A DNA stretch of 64,000 nucleotides from Ulota crispa (taxonomy: Eukaryota > Streptophyta > Bryopsida > Orthotrichales > Orthotrichaceae): the NCBI GenBank assembly GCA_963920765.1, contig OY987242.1, forward strand, positions 38,429,264 through 38,493,263. The letters run 5' to 3'. Shown here in pieces: positions 11,701 through 22,561 of this stretch (positions are counted from its first letter, which is position 1; the number at the start of each line of letters is the position of its first letter). A program made the translations under genes and the position numbers. The notes below the pieces were generated by a model. That model ran no database searches and had not been told where the DNA came from. It was given only the letters and a program-made list of their open reading frames with translations.

Positions 11701-14275
11701 CAAGCCTTATTCAAATTATTTAGAATGGAATAATTCAGATCTTCCGATAGGCCAGTCCTAACATGTCAGTCAGATGGCAGAAAATATAATAGCACCTACT
11801 CAAGATATTTTCAACTAGAACCATATCGCAATAAAAAACTCGGATTCTTCTTCATTAGCTTACACTGGTGACTTCACGACTTGCTTCATGGCTTCTCGTA
11901 CCACAATATTCGTGTAATCTCGAGGATAGCCCATGAGCACCTCAATTTCTGTCGGTTTCATATAACGCGGTATGTTGGTTTTATTGTCCAGAACGAGTTC
12001 CAGTCTCACAGTACTACCCTTGTACATGTTGCTGCAAAGAATGACCTGAGCACTCCGTGAATGTTAGGAAACAAGTTCAGCAGAGACGTAACATGCTCAC
12101 TAGAGATGAAGAAATTTTAGTCTAAATGTCAAGCCCTTACTCCACATTTCTGCTCCGGTGCAAGTGCATCCTCAAGGCAGCTTTGAAGAGACGTGGATGG
12201 GTGATCTCGTAAACGAGGCAGCCGTGGAGGAGGAGGAATGTTCGACCAGTACAAACGGCGGCGCCTACCAGGTGTGATCTCTTGAGAGTCTAACTCCAGG
12301 GGGGGCAACTTCAGATGCCTACTGATCTCATCTCGGTCTACCCAAGACATTGATGCAACATTCTCCACGAGGAACCTGGGAAACGAATGGTGATAAACAT
12401 CGAGGTCAAAATACGTAAACAAGATGAAGACATGATCCCTCCAACTCCTGAATAATAGCTGGCTTCTCCGTCTCAACTACTGAACGTGAACTCTCTGCTG
12501 AACCATGGAATTCCCGATGAGAACACGGCCCGTGCCTAAAGAAAAAAAATGCACACTTTCAAACGTCACACGATAGAATATTGCACGAGTGTTGTTACCA
12601 TTTAGGTTTGAAAATCTGTAATACACGAAGAAGGTCGAAGAAGAGTTTACTTCTGCTTCCGTGAAGCCTGGTAGAAAAAAACTACAAATGATCACACCAG
12701 CAGCCAAACACAGCCATCGCCAGCATTCCATTATTAGTCATATTTCAAATTAATCGTGACGTGCACATCTTAGGAAACAGACACTGCTTCAGCGAAATTC
12801 ATTCTGGAACTCAAATGTCAATTCGGCTGCAGCACCACCCTTCAATAAGCACAGCAGTCCTTCAACTGTATTCCTTCGACTGCCAGGCACATCTGGATAA
12901 TAACAATACATTATGCATAAATAAAAAGCAAATACAAAATTAAGCAACCACAAGTTGTGAGCCTCACCCTTCCTTTTTACCCATGATGGTTAGATCCTGA
13001 CATGGAAAGCCACCAACCACGAGGTCCACCTTCTCAGGTATGGCGGAAAGCTCCAGCTTCATTACATCACCCACATGTTTAACAGTAGGATGTCGGACTT
13101 TTAGCACTTGTATTGCTGTCTTCTCCTGCAACGAAACACCCAAGCGATAACTAACATAAGGAACTTACAATATCACATACGATTGCAATGATGAAGGATT
13201 AGCACAGTGTGTTAAAATGTCTGAACCCTAGGTGCCCAAACAAAAAATAGTAAGTTGAACTTTCAAAGCTATGGTAATTGATCAAGTATTTTCCAGAGCA
13301 TATATCAATCATTCAAAAACGTTGGACTTATTTCTTCTTTCTATTGGGGCGCTATTTTCCCTTCTTTGATTCTTCTTAAATGATTTATTTCACCTCATAT
13401 ACATACTGGAGCATGTTTGGCCACCGAGGGGTCAATTTATTAATGCGTTGGCACAAAACTTGGATTGCTACAAACATTCCCTAGTTTCTAAGAAAGAAGC
13501 AAACGTAGTGAGAAAGGACTAGACCAAGCACCATTTCATTGCTTTGGAAGCAGGAAGTTCCCAGTTCCGTTCGTGATCTTTCTATAACTTTTTGGATCCT
13601 TCTCAGAGTGTTCCGGGCATAAAGGAGCAGACTTTTTTGTCCCGAATTTCTGGCTTCTCTCGGTTTGCATAATGTTTAAACCAACTTTGAATCAATATTA
13701 AATTGAGGTAGAAATGACTGAAAGAGCTGGAAGGTGGACTTTTTCTCTCACTTACCACTTCAGAGCTATAGCCACTGAACGGGATGCCAAGGTTTGTGAG
13801 CGCTTGCCAGATTCCACCGAGTCCATCAAATAGACTGAGCACTACCAGCGGGGCACCTGTCCATGGCTCACCCTCTGCCTTGAATGCAGACAACCAATCC
13901 CCGTCTTCTGCACATTCAAAGTCCATCTGCTCCGAGTTTACCAGTCAGGCTTGGAACAGGTACTGAGCAGGAGGAGCCTCTCTTCTCCGGCTGTACGTTG
14001 ATATACCATACTTTATATTTTATGAATGGAAAGCAAAGAATTAAACAGTGTGATATAAGTTTGTTAAGATAGACGAGGACCTTGCAGCCCTGAAGGATGG
14101 AGAAGGTGTCGTTCGGCATCGGGCCTCCAGGGGTGGCCAGGAGGCCAATCGAACGACCCCTTACTCTTTTGGTAACCGGGATTGGGTCGTCATTCTTAAT
14201 TCCACACCGACACGTCCGCTTCAAACGTTCAGCATCCTTCTTCAGATCCTCAATTTTCTCAAGGATGTTGTCCAT
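8763..14275 (-). CDS. DNMT3: DNMT3-type DNA (cytosine-5) methyltransferase with DUF3444-like C-terminal region
   Basis: Predicted nuclear de novo cytosine-5 DNA methyltransferase. My 12-exon model (14275-14081, 13926-13756, 13125-12968, 12471-12141, 12045-11864, 11562-11391, 11145-11023, 10883-10747, 10438-10307, 9914-9812, 9528-9413, 9177-8763) keeps phase throughout and gives about 744 aa. Motifs run in the normal, unrearranged order: I (VLSLFDGLGG, about residue 94), SEV and VRH as in DNMT3, IV (GGFPCQDL, catalytic Cys about 164), VI (ENVASM, about 211), a GYP block, then IX/X (LLGNTFSVKVIAYL, about 397-410). That order excludes DRM. No PWWP or ADD domain is seen; the N-terminus has a short coiled-coil-like start with CRCG. 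Residues about 441-570 resemble DUF3444 (VWALFNENG, FSHRV, YPGNNEVWAIC). The tail has a run of eight Asp. Least certain: the 5' edge of exon 4 (12471) and exon 11. Confidence 0.88.
9981..10076. repeat. Tandem repeat within an intron of the DNMT3-like gene
   Basis: About three and a half tandem copies of a 25-bp unit containing GTCTCCATCAACGTACGA, with unit-to-unit changes, lie in the intron between exons 9 (10307) and 10 (9914). The open frame across it only reflects the repeat. Confidence 0.7.
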
Positions 14276-15560
14276 CGCGAATCTTGGCCCTCCAACAGCG
14301 TTACGTCAACTGCATATTCACCAGAAAGCTATCAAACTAGAGAGTAAGTTACAGGCAGTTCGTGGCAACATAATAATCGATGATTTTCCTAGCGTCCTCA
14401 GCCCAACGCTTAGCTTCAGTCAAAAGCTGCAGAAAGTATTGCGAAAGGCTGGCTAACACGACCATATGATCTCGCTATTCAGAATTCCCTCGCCATGACT
14501 TACTCAAATCAGCCTTCTCCTCCACACAAAATGAAGAACATCTAAAATTCGGAGGATGCACGGGAGACTTTAGCAACGCAGAGTGAGGGACAGGAAATTC
14601 TGGATGAACACACTCTTGTAAATTTATATACGCATTGAATACGATTTCAAAAAATGAAAATAAAAAAGGCGCCAATTCAAAAAACATTAAAAGAGAGAAC
14701 AAACAGAATACAAAACACTATCACTCACATTCCCCGGAAGAGAAAACAAAGCCTAGCAAGGCGTAGTCTAACAAGAAACCGGAAGCATAAACCTGGAGAA
14801 CACCTCTCGAAGTCGTAATTAACAAAGAGAGGGCCGATGCCAGGAAAAGCCAATACTCTGGCAACAAGCTGAGGCAATGCAGCAGGCACGAGAAATTAAA
14901 GAGCCACGCGCATATCAAATTCTCGCACCTACTCAATCCTCATGGCGCATACAGGGCATGAACTACAACCACAATCGCGCTCTCTCCCAATCCGATCACT
15001 TACTCTCAGCATGTCCATCGTCACAATAAGAGCACGAAGCTCACACGAGGCAAAGAACAATAGGAAAGTACAAGTGAAGGTAAGTTAGCAATGGAAGGGA
15101 ACGAAAGCAGGCATAACGTGCATAAACTTACCAGCAGTGAGAAGAGAGACGCGGCAGGTAGCAGAAGGGAAGAAGGTATGGCGCGCCCGATTCAAACGCA
15201 TATTTCATCAAGGATATCGGGGAACGATTGACCAAAGAGCATCGGACACAGAAACTCAAACTAACTAATCAGACTCTTCCGGAGAGCGCGTGGTAAAGTT
15301 TGTCTGCGAAAAAACGGAAACAAAGTAGAGCGGAGGGTGAGAGCGGCACTAAGTTATCGGCAGGTCGATTGGTATTAAGCTTACGTTCAGCTGCGACGGG
15401 TGACGCAACGCAGCCTCGCGCGCTCGCCCTGCAACCACGCGATGACCAAGGCATAAGCTTAAGCATACAGGGGAGAAGGGCCACAAGGGGCGAGAGTGCG
15501 AGACCCCTCCCGACTCCCGCGAGAGTGCCGGAGTACCCGATACCTTGACTTCCGCTCTTA
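14276..15560 (-). promoter_or_regulatory. 5' leader, leader intron and GC-richer promoter of the DNMT3-like gene
   Basis: On the minus strand a strong donor, CTG followed by GTAAGTTTATG, lies at 15131, with the start codon about 850 bases further on at 14275. This fits an untranslated first exon ending at 15132 and a leader intron. Upstream, 15280-15560 is clearly more GC- and CpG-rich than its surroundings and is the likely promoter. The transcription start is not resolved. Confidence 0.5.
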
Positions 15561-17593
15561 CCCCGCCTTTCTCCTGCTAAGCTTTACCTCACCTCTCACT
15601 CGCTTGTTGTCCCGTCTCTTGCAATCCTGTCACTCTCCTTGCCATACGGCGCTTTGCCAACGGAGAAGTAGGTGCCTAGAGCATCATCATTCCTCAATGT
15701 ACCATTCCAAACGACTCCCTACACATGTATACATATTACTAATTTTGCTTGGTGCAAAATTAGAACTTGTGATTACTATGACTTGAAATCAGGGTTTAGT
15801 TCTTGTTTTTGTAGGATAGAGCGACCTGCACCCTAGAATGCAGGCACGTAAGGAAAATTTGGCTAAAATTGGAATAAATGAATGATCAATGATCAGTAGA
15901 AGATCATCCAAAAAACTATTAATATGAGCTATTTTCATTCAAAATATGGTTAATTGAGTTTCAGCTCAAGTAGGGATGTGGCAATTTCTTCCATTTTTTT
16001 ACTGGAATCTTTTAGTGTAGTGGTATTCATCTCACTTTCGAGATAAGATTTAAGCAAAAATTTGCCAAGAAATTAAATGCTAATTGGAAGTGCATGAATT
16101 TTTTTATAGGTGAATACAAATTTTTTGGATTTGAAAATTGGAAAATAAAAATACAACCCACTCAAAGCAAGCCAGAAAGCAAAAAAACATGAGAGTGAAA
16201 CAACAAATCACGTTTTAATCCCTAATGGACCAAAGTCCCTACATGCATGGGTCAAAATGGATTTTGGGTATACGTATACTATTGGAGATTTTCACTGATA
16301 ATTTTGAATTATTTACTTTTAAGAGTTTGCAAGGGCTAAGCAAAGTATTATTTTCATTAAAATTGGATTATTGATTTAAAAGTTATGGGGATTCTAAATT
16401 TTAGTTGGAGGGACATCCACAACAATAGTGTACTAAATAAATACATTGACTTTTGACTAGCAATAGAGTCACAAACAAAAAGTCATAGTCTTCACTCAAA
16501 CCCCTCCCACGCACTTGAATCTTCATCAAATCTAAAAGTGATTACAAATTTGAAAAGCTTGGTAAAGCAAACCAAATGATTCAAACTTTGAAGAGTAGAT
16601 TATTCCTAATCCATGGTATTAGTCCATGTCATATACAATTTTGCACAAATGAGGAAGCTATACTCATCAACTTTTATCAACACCACCAACATCTTTTGTG
16701 GTTTTTAACCACCCTTTAGAGCTTGGAATTGTCCAACTCAAGCAAGCTTGTTGTGTCTTGTGATTAGATTGAGAAAATATTGGTAATACATTGTTGGTGA
16801 ACTTGTAGTGATTTCAAAAGCATTTAAAACATGGCTTGATGTTTTTTCAAAAAAAAATCTAGATATATGTCAAATCTTAGCACAATTTGTCCCTTTTTCT
16901 AAGGTTTCAAATATGAAGTTAGTTTTAGATTTGGTAAAATATTAATTGCTTGAGAGAGTTATAGGAAAAGGACTATGACTTTTTGTCCAAGATTCTAGCT
17001 AATAGAGATTTTATTTTATTTTTTCTATTTTTTTGTGTGGTTGTCAATGAAACAAAAATCTTCTACTTCATTGCTTGAGTTTTTATTTCTTCAAAAAATG
17101 TCCCTTGAAATTTTTGTTTGCTAAAAACATCAGTGCAATTTGAATTTCAAACAAATGATGTTTACAATGCAAGGCCATGTAGGGTATGCTCAATGTTTCA
17201 GTTGACCATGAAAACTTGTTAAGATATGTCTAACATGATTTAAGCATGTAACACTATATTTGTTAAAAGGGGAAAATTGTAGGTCCCATTTGTTTTTCAC
17301 CTAAATCCAAAAAGTCCCTCTAAATTTAATTAAGTAGGTCACCTGAAACCTGCTTAATGGAACTTCTATCCAAATTTTAGACTTTCTGTCCAAAAAGAGC
17401 GTATTTCTGGATGATATACATCTCATTTCATTGAAAAATAGTCAACGGATTCCCAATTCGATGATTATGATGTTCTCAGAAAAAAAAAGCCAAAAGTTCC
17501 AATTTGTAAGAATGGTACCCTTTTAACGAATATAGTGTTATGTTGAGCAAATCTCTTTTGCACTCATAGTGCAAAAGAGTTCAAGGGACTTAA
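15561..17593. repeat. Gene-free DNA with a dispersed repeat copy (about 15805-16090)
   Basis: From about 15805 the sequence (GCACCCTAGAATGCAGGCA onward, about 280 bp) matches 53965-54260 by eye. A TTAA followed by TCCCTAATGGACCAAAG at 16215 looks like the left end of a TTAA element related to 52135 and 63739, since GGATTTTGGGTAT follows in all. Its right end was not found. No gene seen. Confidence 0.5.
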
Positions 17594-18378
17594 CCCTTGA
17601 GTGCCCTAGCAACCAAAATATGGTCGCTCAAAATCAATTTTTTTGCAAAACCAAGTCCATATCAAAAGTGTGCTTTCTGGAAAATTGTACTTGGGTACGG
17701 TACTACTCTCAAGTCACATAGTGGGCAACAGGGGTTTCACCACTTGTACAAGCTGGATTGTGCAAGTCAAGTATGACAATAATACGCAAGAACTTCATTT
17801 TGTGCAGTTTAGGGTTTAGGTGCAAGGATAGAAACCACCGGCTATGGTCAATTCCATACCGTTAGGGGTGTTTTAGCACGTATACCTCATACTAGAGAAG
17901 GGTTTTGCATATGTACCACTAGGATCTGTGCCCTTGTGGAGGTCAAAGCCGTAACTATATCCCATCTATCGTCCACCATGTTGCAATAACCATGGAACTT
18001 CAGGCTTCTAAAAAAGCACCTTGCAAATATCAAAACATCACCAAATTTGGCAACAAGCAAGATACTTGTAAGTTGCACCTCCTACCTAAATTTCATCAAA
18101 AGTAGCCTCCTCTAAGGCATGAATTTTTGCATCCATAGCCACAAACCCCCCCCCAAATTGGCCGGTTGCCACATAGTCAACTATACTTTGACTATTATAA
18201 TCTCTAAAATGGTGCAGTTAAAAGTTTTGCAAATTTTTGGTCAAGTGCCACAAACACCGTTTTTGCTATTTTAGCGGTGAATCCTCTCCGATCTAAGTTC
18301 CCAACTTGAGATGTACAATGTTCTCAAGCATAGTCCCCTTGGCTCATTTTCTCCATTTTCAGTGTGGGAGCTCAAGGA
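17594..18378. mobile_element. TTAA-flanked element K
   Basis: Left end TTAA then CCCTTGAGTGCCC (17590 on). Right end GGGAGCTCAAGGA then TTAA (379-382 of the 18 kb block). The ends are imperfect inverted repeats 13 bp long. About 785 bp, no transposase. The left part contains ACCAAAATATGGTCGCT, which resembles the left part of the element at 59921. Confidence 0.55.
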
Positions 18379-19123
18379 TTAAAAAATTTGGGCATAGGTC
18401 AAAAAAATGTTTAAATTAACTTCAAATTATCACATCTCCCAATTTGTATAGTCAAACCTCACAATGCTTTCACTATGTCCTCTTGCACAAATCTTGAGGG
18501 GTCACTCTATGTATATTTTGAGTACCCCCTGTTGCGAGAGGTTTTTGGGGGGGGTATTTATCTTGTAGGCAACAATTAAAGGATCCTTATAATTACTTAT
18601 AATTGGCAAAATAGCTTATTTGATGGAACTCTATCATTACTTATACTTTCTATTTCAATGCAATTTATTCTAGGCTATATTCTTTATAAAAAAAGAAAGA
18701 ATTGAAAAACAAGTTGAAAGGAGAAAAATTAGACAAAGAAGTACACAACCCTTTTTTTTCTTCTTAAAGCCTTGAAGCTACCCATTTTAATTTGAAGAAA
18801 TTGGGCATTTAATTGCCAAAAAAAATATTTGACCCAAATGTGCACGCAATTGTACACACATGCTGTAGTAGATTTAGTCTAGAGGATCCAATATATGACA
18901 GACTAAATTATATGTACAAAATACTAATGACCCTCATTTGAAGGATACTTAAATTACTTATGAATGATTTTTGACTTTTAATGGCCACTATCTTATATTT
19001 AAGCTTTTTATAAATTTTATCCAAAAGGAATAGTAGGCTATCTATATTCTGTTGCACATAGCTTCTAAAATTTGGTAAGTTACCTCCCCAAGGCACAAAT
19101 CCAATGTAAAATCCTATGGTTAA
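18379..19123. other. Gene-free AT-rich DNA
   Basis: No gene or clear element ends seen. A run of nine or more G lies near 18545. Open frames are short and without resemblance. Confidence 0.45.
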
Positions 19124-19347
19124 CCCTTGAAGGGCCCTTGGGCTCTGGAGATACAGTACTAAATACGGTTGCAACTAATAGTTAGAAGTTTGAATTAGTT
19201 AGAAATTAAGTGTTACAACCATACATATTGAAGGGTTGTATGATGATGGGTGCATAATTTTCTTTGGAAAACCCTAAGAGCAACTCAAATATGTCTGTAC
19301 ATACAACCGTACATATTGCCGCAAAAGGCTTTCATGCCGTTTAGGGG
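19124..19347. mobile_element. Short TTAA-flanked element L
   Basis: TTAA precedes CCCTTGAAGGGCCC at 19124, and GCCGTTTAGGGG is followed by TTAA at 19348. At 224 bp it is one of the shorter members of the TTAA group. The inverted repeats match only in their first few bases plus scattered positions, so it could also be two unrelated ends. Confidence 0.4.
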
Positions 19348-19351
19348 TTAA

Positions 19352-22100
19352 GTTTGAACACAATAGAAAAACCTTGTACTCAAGATGTAATGATTAAAAA
19401 TAGCAATTTTGAGGTATTTTTGAAGGAAAAATTGGTTTGCCTTTAGGGGTCAACAAAGAAAATTCATAGTAATTTCATGGCAAACTCTGAAAATTTGGCT
19501 TGACATCACCATGACTTTTCTTCCTTAAGCACGAGCTTAAGCATGATTTGTTGTGGCACGTTGTGGTTTTTTTTATTTAACTTTTTTCCAATAAGCTCAA
19601 ATTTTGTTATCTAATTCCAAATCTAAATGTTAATGTGTTTATTTCAAGAATGGTTCTGCTGGCTCTAAAGGTACTCACAATTTCTAATTTTACACCAAAC
19701 AAAAAGAAATCAGATGTTTAGTAAGTCGTTTAGGTATTGCATTGATGATGCATTGAAGATGCTCTTAGAGGGAGAGTCCCATTGTTTCCACACTTTGAAA
19801 GAGATTCCACACTTTGAAAGAGACAAGGGATGAAGATCTCTAGATTGAATGAAAATTTTCATCCAATAATATATTTTAATTCCTTTGCTCTTATTTGTTA
19901 TATATTGATGAGGGTAATAATCTTTACATTTAGTGTATATTATTACGTTTTTAATCCTCTAACGCTTGTGCTTTTAGATGTACAAATGGCAACATTTTAA
20001 ACTTTTTTGGGTGAATAATTTCAAATGGATTCATTGGATTGGTCATTTTTAGTTATCAAATATTGAGACTCATTTAATATCCACATTTAGGGACTCTTTG
20101 GTTTGCAAAACAAACTTCCTTTTAGTTAAGTTACGTATAAATGTAAAGTGACTCAAATGTGGAGTGTGGACCATTAAGGGTCAAGTTATACAATCATCTA
20201 CCACCTCAAAATTTTGTTTATAAGCAAAATCATTATGTCCAATCAATTGAGTGACTATTGATGTTCTCATGACTCTTCATCTACTCCCTTCCTTAATGAC
20301 ATTGAAGTTGAAACATCTAAGGTATGCTCAAAGAATTAAATGATTTGTTGTTCTTATTGTTCATCATTGACTCTCTATTTATAACTTACCGTTATGTTAA
20401 CCTTGAAGTATGAGAATCCTAAATTGATAAGATGGTAAAAAACTACTTGAATGTATGTTCACTTGATATTTGGGCCCTTGATAATTTATAGCATATTTGC
20501 TAGAAAGAAGATATTATGGAACCTCCTAATGAAAAAGTAGTATTAAGTGATCTCAAATTTTGGCTTGTTAATTGTATAAAAATAATAATTTTTGTCACAC
20601 TAAACTATTTATGAAAGTTTCATAAGTGAATGTGATGTTCATGTAAGTCAAGTTGAGTTCAACCACACTTACAACAAATTTGGTTGTTTGCATGCAAGGT
20701 TTTCCATTGTTTGTACCCATGGATAGCCTTTAGTATTGTCATGGTTGTAAGTCATAATGCGCTTTTCATTTGTCACGGGCAAATTTTGACTTAATTTGTT
20801 TGAATTTACAAAATTTGTCACTTTTGACTATTTTACATGTCATGTGATGTTTTCATGAATAGCAATGCATTGTGATGATTTTTTTTGTTTTTCCTTAATA
20901 ATGACATTTTAAATTAATATCTTATACAAGCCATTGACTAGTCAAAAAGTCAGAAATTGCATCTTGTATATAGTAACACATGTAAAGTGTTTCAAACTAG
21001 AATGGAAAAAATGAAGCTTCTAACAACAAATCTAAATTCTCTAAACAAACCAAAAGTGAAATACAATGCAAATTGTTCTAAAAAACATATAACATAACTT
21101 TTGTGATTTCTAAATACATGCATTGAAGATACACGTAATATACTAGATGTCTAACATATAATTGAACACCTGATCACCAATTAAATTTGCAACCTTGATT
21201 ATCACTACCTTAGTGGATTTTAGAATACCATAAGAAAGTATGAGTTATTTTATGCAACAATAATTACTAGAGGGAAAATGTGTCCTAAATGGTTGGTTCA
21301 TAACAATTACAAATGTCCTAAACAACTATACAATGACTCAATTACAGTTGTTTAGGACATTTACAATTATTGTGGACTAGTTGTTTGAGACACGTTTCTC
21401 TTTTGATGATTTTTATAGATTTTGCCTAAAAACTATGTGACTTATGTTATTTTCCATAAAAAAATCACTTTATTCAAAATCGACTCTACCCATTTATACC
21501 AGAAAGGTAATTAATTGCATGCATGAAACTAACTTTTTGCCGAACTTTCATTTGTATGTAAATTTATTGTGTATATATGGACAGTGTACTAATCGCAACA
21601 CTAGTAAAGCACTTTTCTATTATTGTGCATCATTTTCTGTAGTAACATCGAAATATTAAGAATTTTGAGTGTCACGAACACATTTAGCCACAATTTGCCT
21701 CAACTAAGATTTATTGGAAGTTTTTTTTTTGAACATTACACCATTGTGTGGATTTAGTTTACATGAAACTAGGCATTGTTTCTATGTGACTTATTTTACA
21801 GCAAAATATTTATTTATACTAGTTCTGTTTCAAAATTTAAAGAAAGTTTTCTGTATCTGTTCTTACTATGGTTGTACTATCAAGTTTCAAAAATATTGGA
21901 GGCAGACATGGTAAAAAATATTTCGTATGCAAGCATTCTCATAGAACAATTATCTTTAACAATTGGACTTAAACTTTCCTGTCTATTTTTTCCTAAAGTG
22001 AGTTTATGAAAATTGATCCAACACAACATAGAATATGCCCACCCATTCTTTTGATATGAAACTTGCTCTCGAAAAATGGGAAAAGAAACTGGAAGGAAAG
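19352..22100. other. Gene-free AT-rich DNA with one decayed MITE
   Basis: No gene recognised. A 19-bp direct duplication (TTCCACACTTTGAAAGAGA) lies at about 19788-19825. At 21265-21410 is an inverted-repeat element with inner arms GTCCTAAACAACT and AGTTGTTTAGGAC. It resembles the CACTA-ended MITE at 38389 but has lost clear ends. Confidence 0.45.
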
Positions 22101-22561
22101 CATGCCATTCATATTATAATGCATTAATTATTCGACGAGGTCATTGTTGAACACTATATAGTGGTAACAGTAATTTAGTGATGTCGCTGCATGGAAAGGT
22201 GACCGATCGCTCGTAGAGCAGGAGCTCCGACAGAGAGAGAGAGTGGGGGTTGTAGCCCTAATGTATGTCTCGATCGATTGTGCATTTCTCTCGCTCTTTG
22301 ATGCAAATTCGTTAGGGTTCTCAGCGATTCCCCGTCTCGCGATCGTTCCGCGCGTTATTGCCGCGTTCAATTTGAGCTTAATTTCACCTATTTTCGTGTT
22401 TTCTTGGTTTTTCGCTGGGGTTGGAGGTTTGTCGTAGGAGCGCGTAACTCTTCCTCACCGATTCGGCTATTACGCAAACCCTATCGTCTGGTTTATTCTT
22501 TCTGGAGGTCTCTACCTCGCCCGATTCCGAGATGACGAGTTGGACGAAAATCTAACCAGCC
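22101..22561 (+). promoter_or_regulatory. Promoter and 5' leader of the SPT20-like gene
   Basis: Base composition changes sharply to GC-richer, CpG-containing DNA at about 22190. A telo-box-like TTAGGGTT lies at 22312, within GTTAGGGTTCTC; such boxes are common near plant housekeeping promoters. A GA-rich run (AGAGAGAGAGAG) lies at about 22235. No TATA box was assigned. Confidence 0.5.

Noticed and set aside
12477-12731. Minus-strand open frame with a signal-peptide-like start (Met-Glu-Cys-Trp then a hydrophobic run)
   Set aside because: It lies in the intron between exons 3 and 4 of the DNMT3-like gene; no resemblance and no supporting splice pattern.
8763-14275. Call as a DRM (domains rearranged) methyltransferase
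   Set aside because: Motif I precedes IV, VI and X in exon order, so the domain is not rearranged, and no UBA domains are seen.
15300-15786. Plus-strand frames in the GC-rich block upstream of the DNMT3-like gene
   Set aside because: Long frames are expected in GC-rich DNA; content is low-complexity and the region is better explained as promoter.
21265-21410. CACTA MITE call for the 21.3 kb inverted repeat
   Set aside because: Inner sequence is related to 38389-38514 but neither end retains CACTA and no 3-bp duplication is visible.
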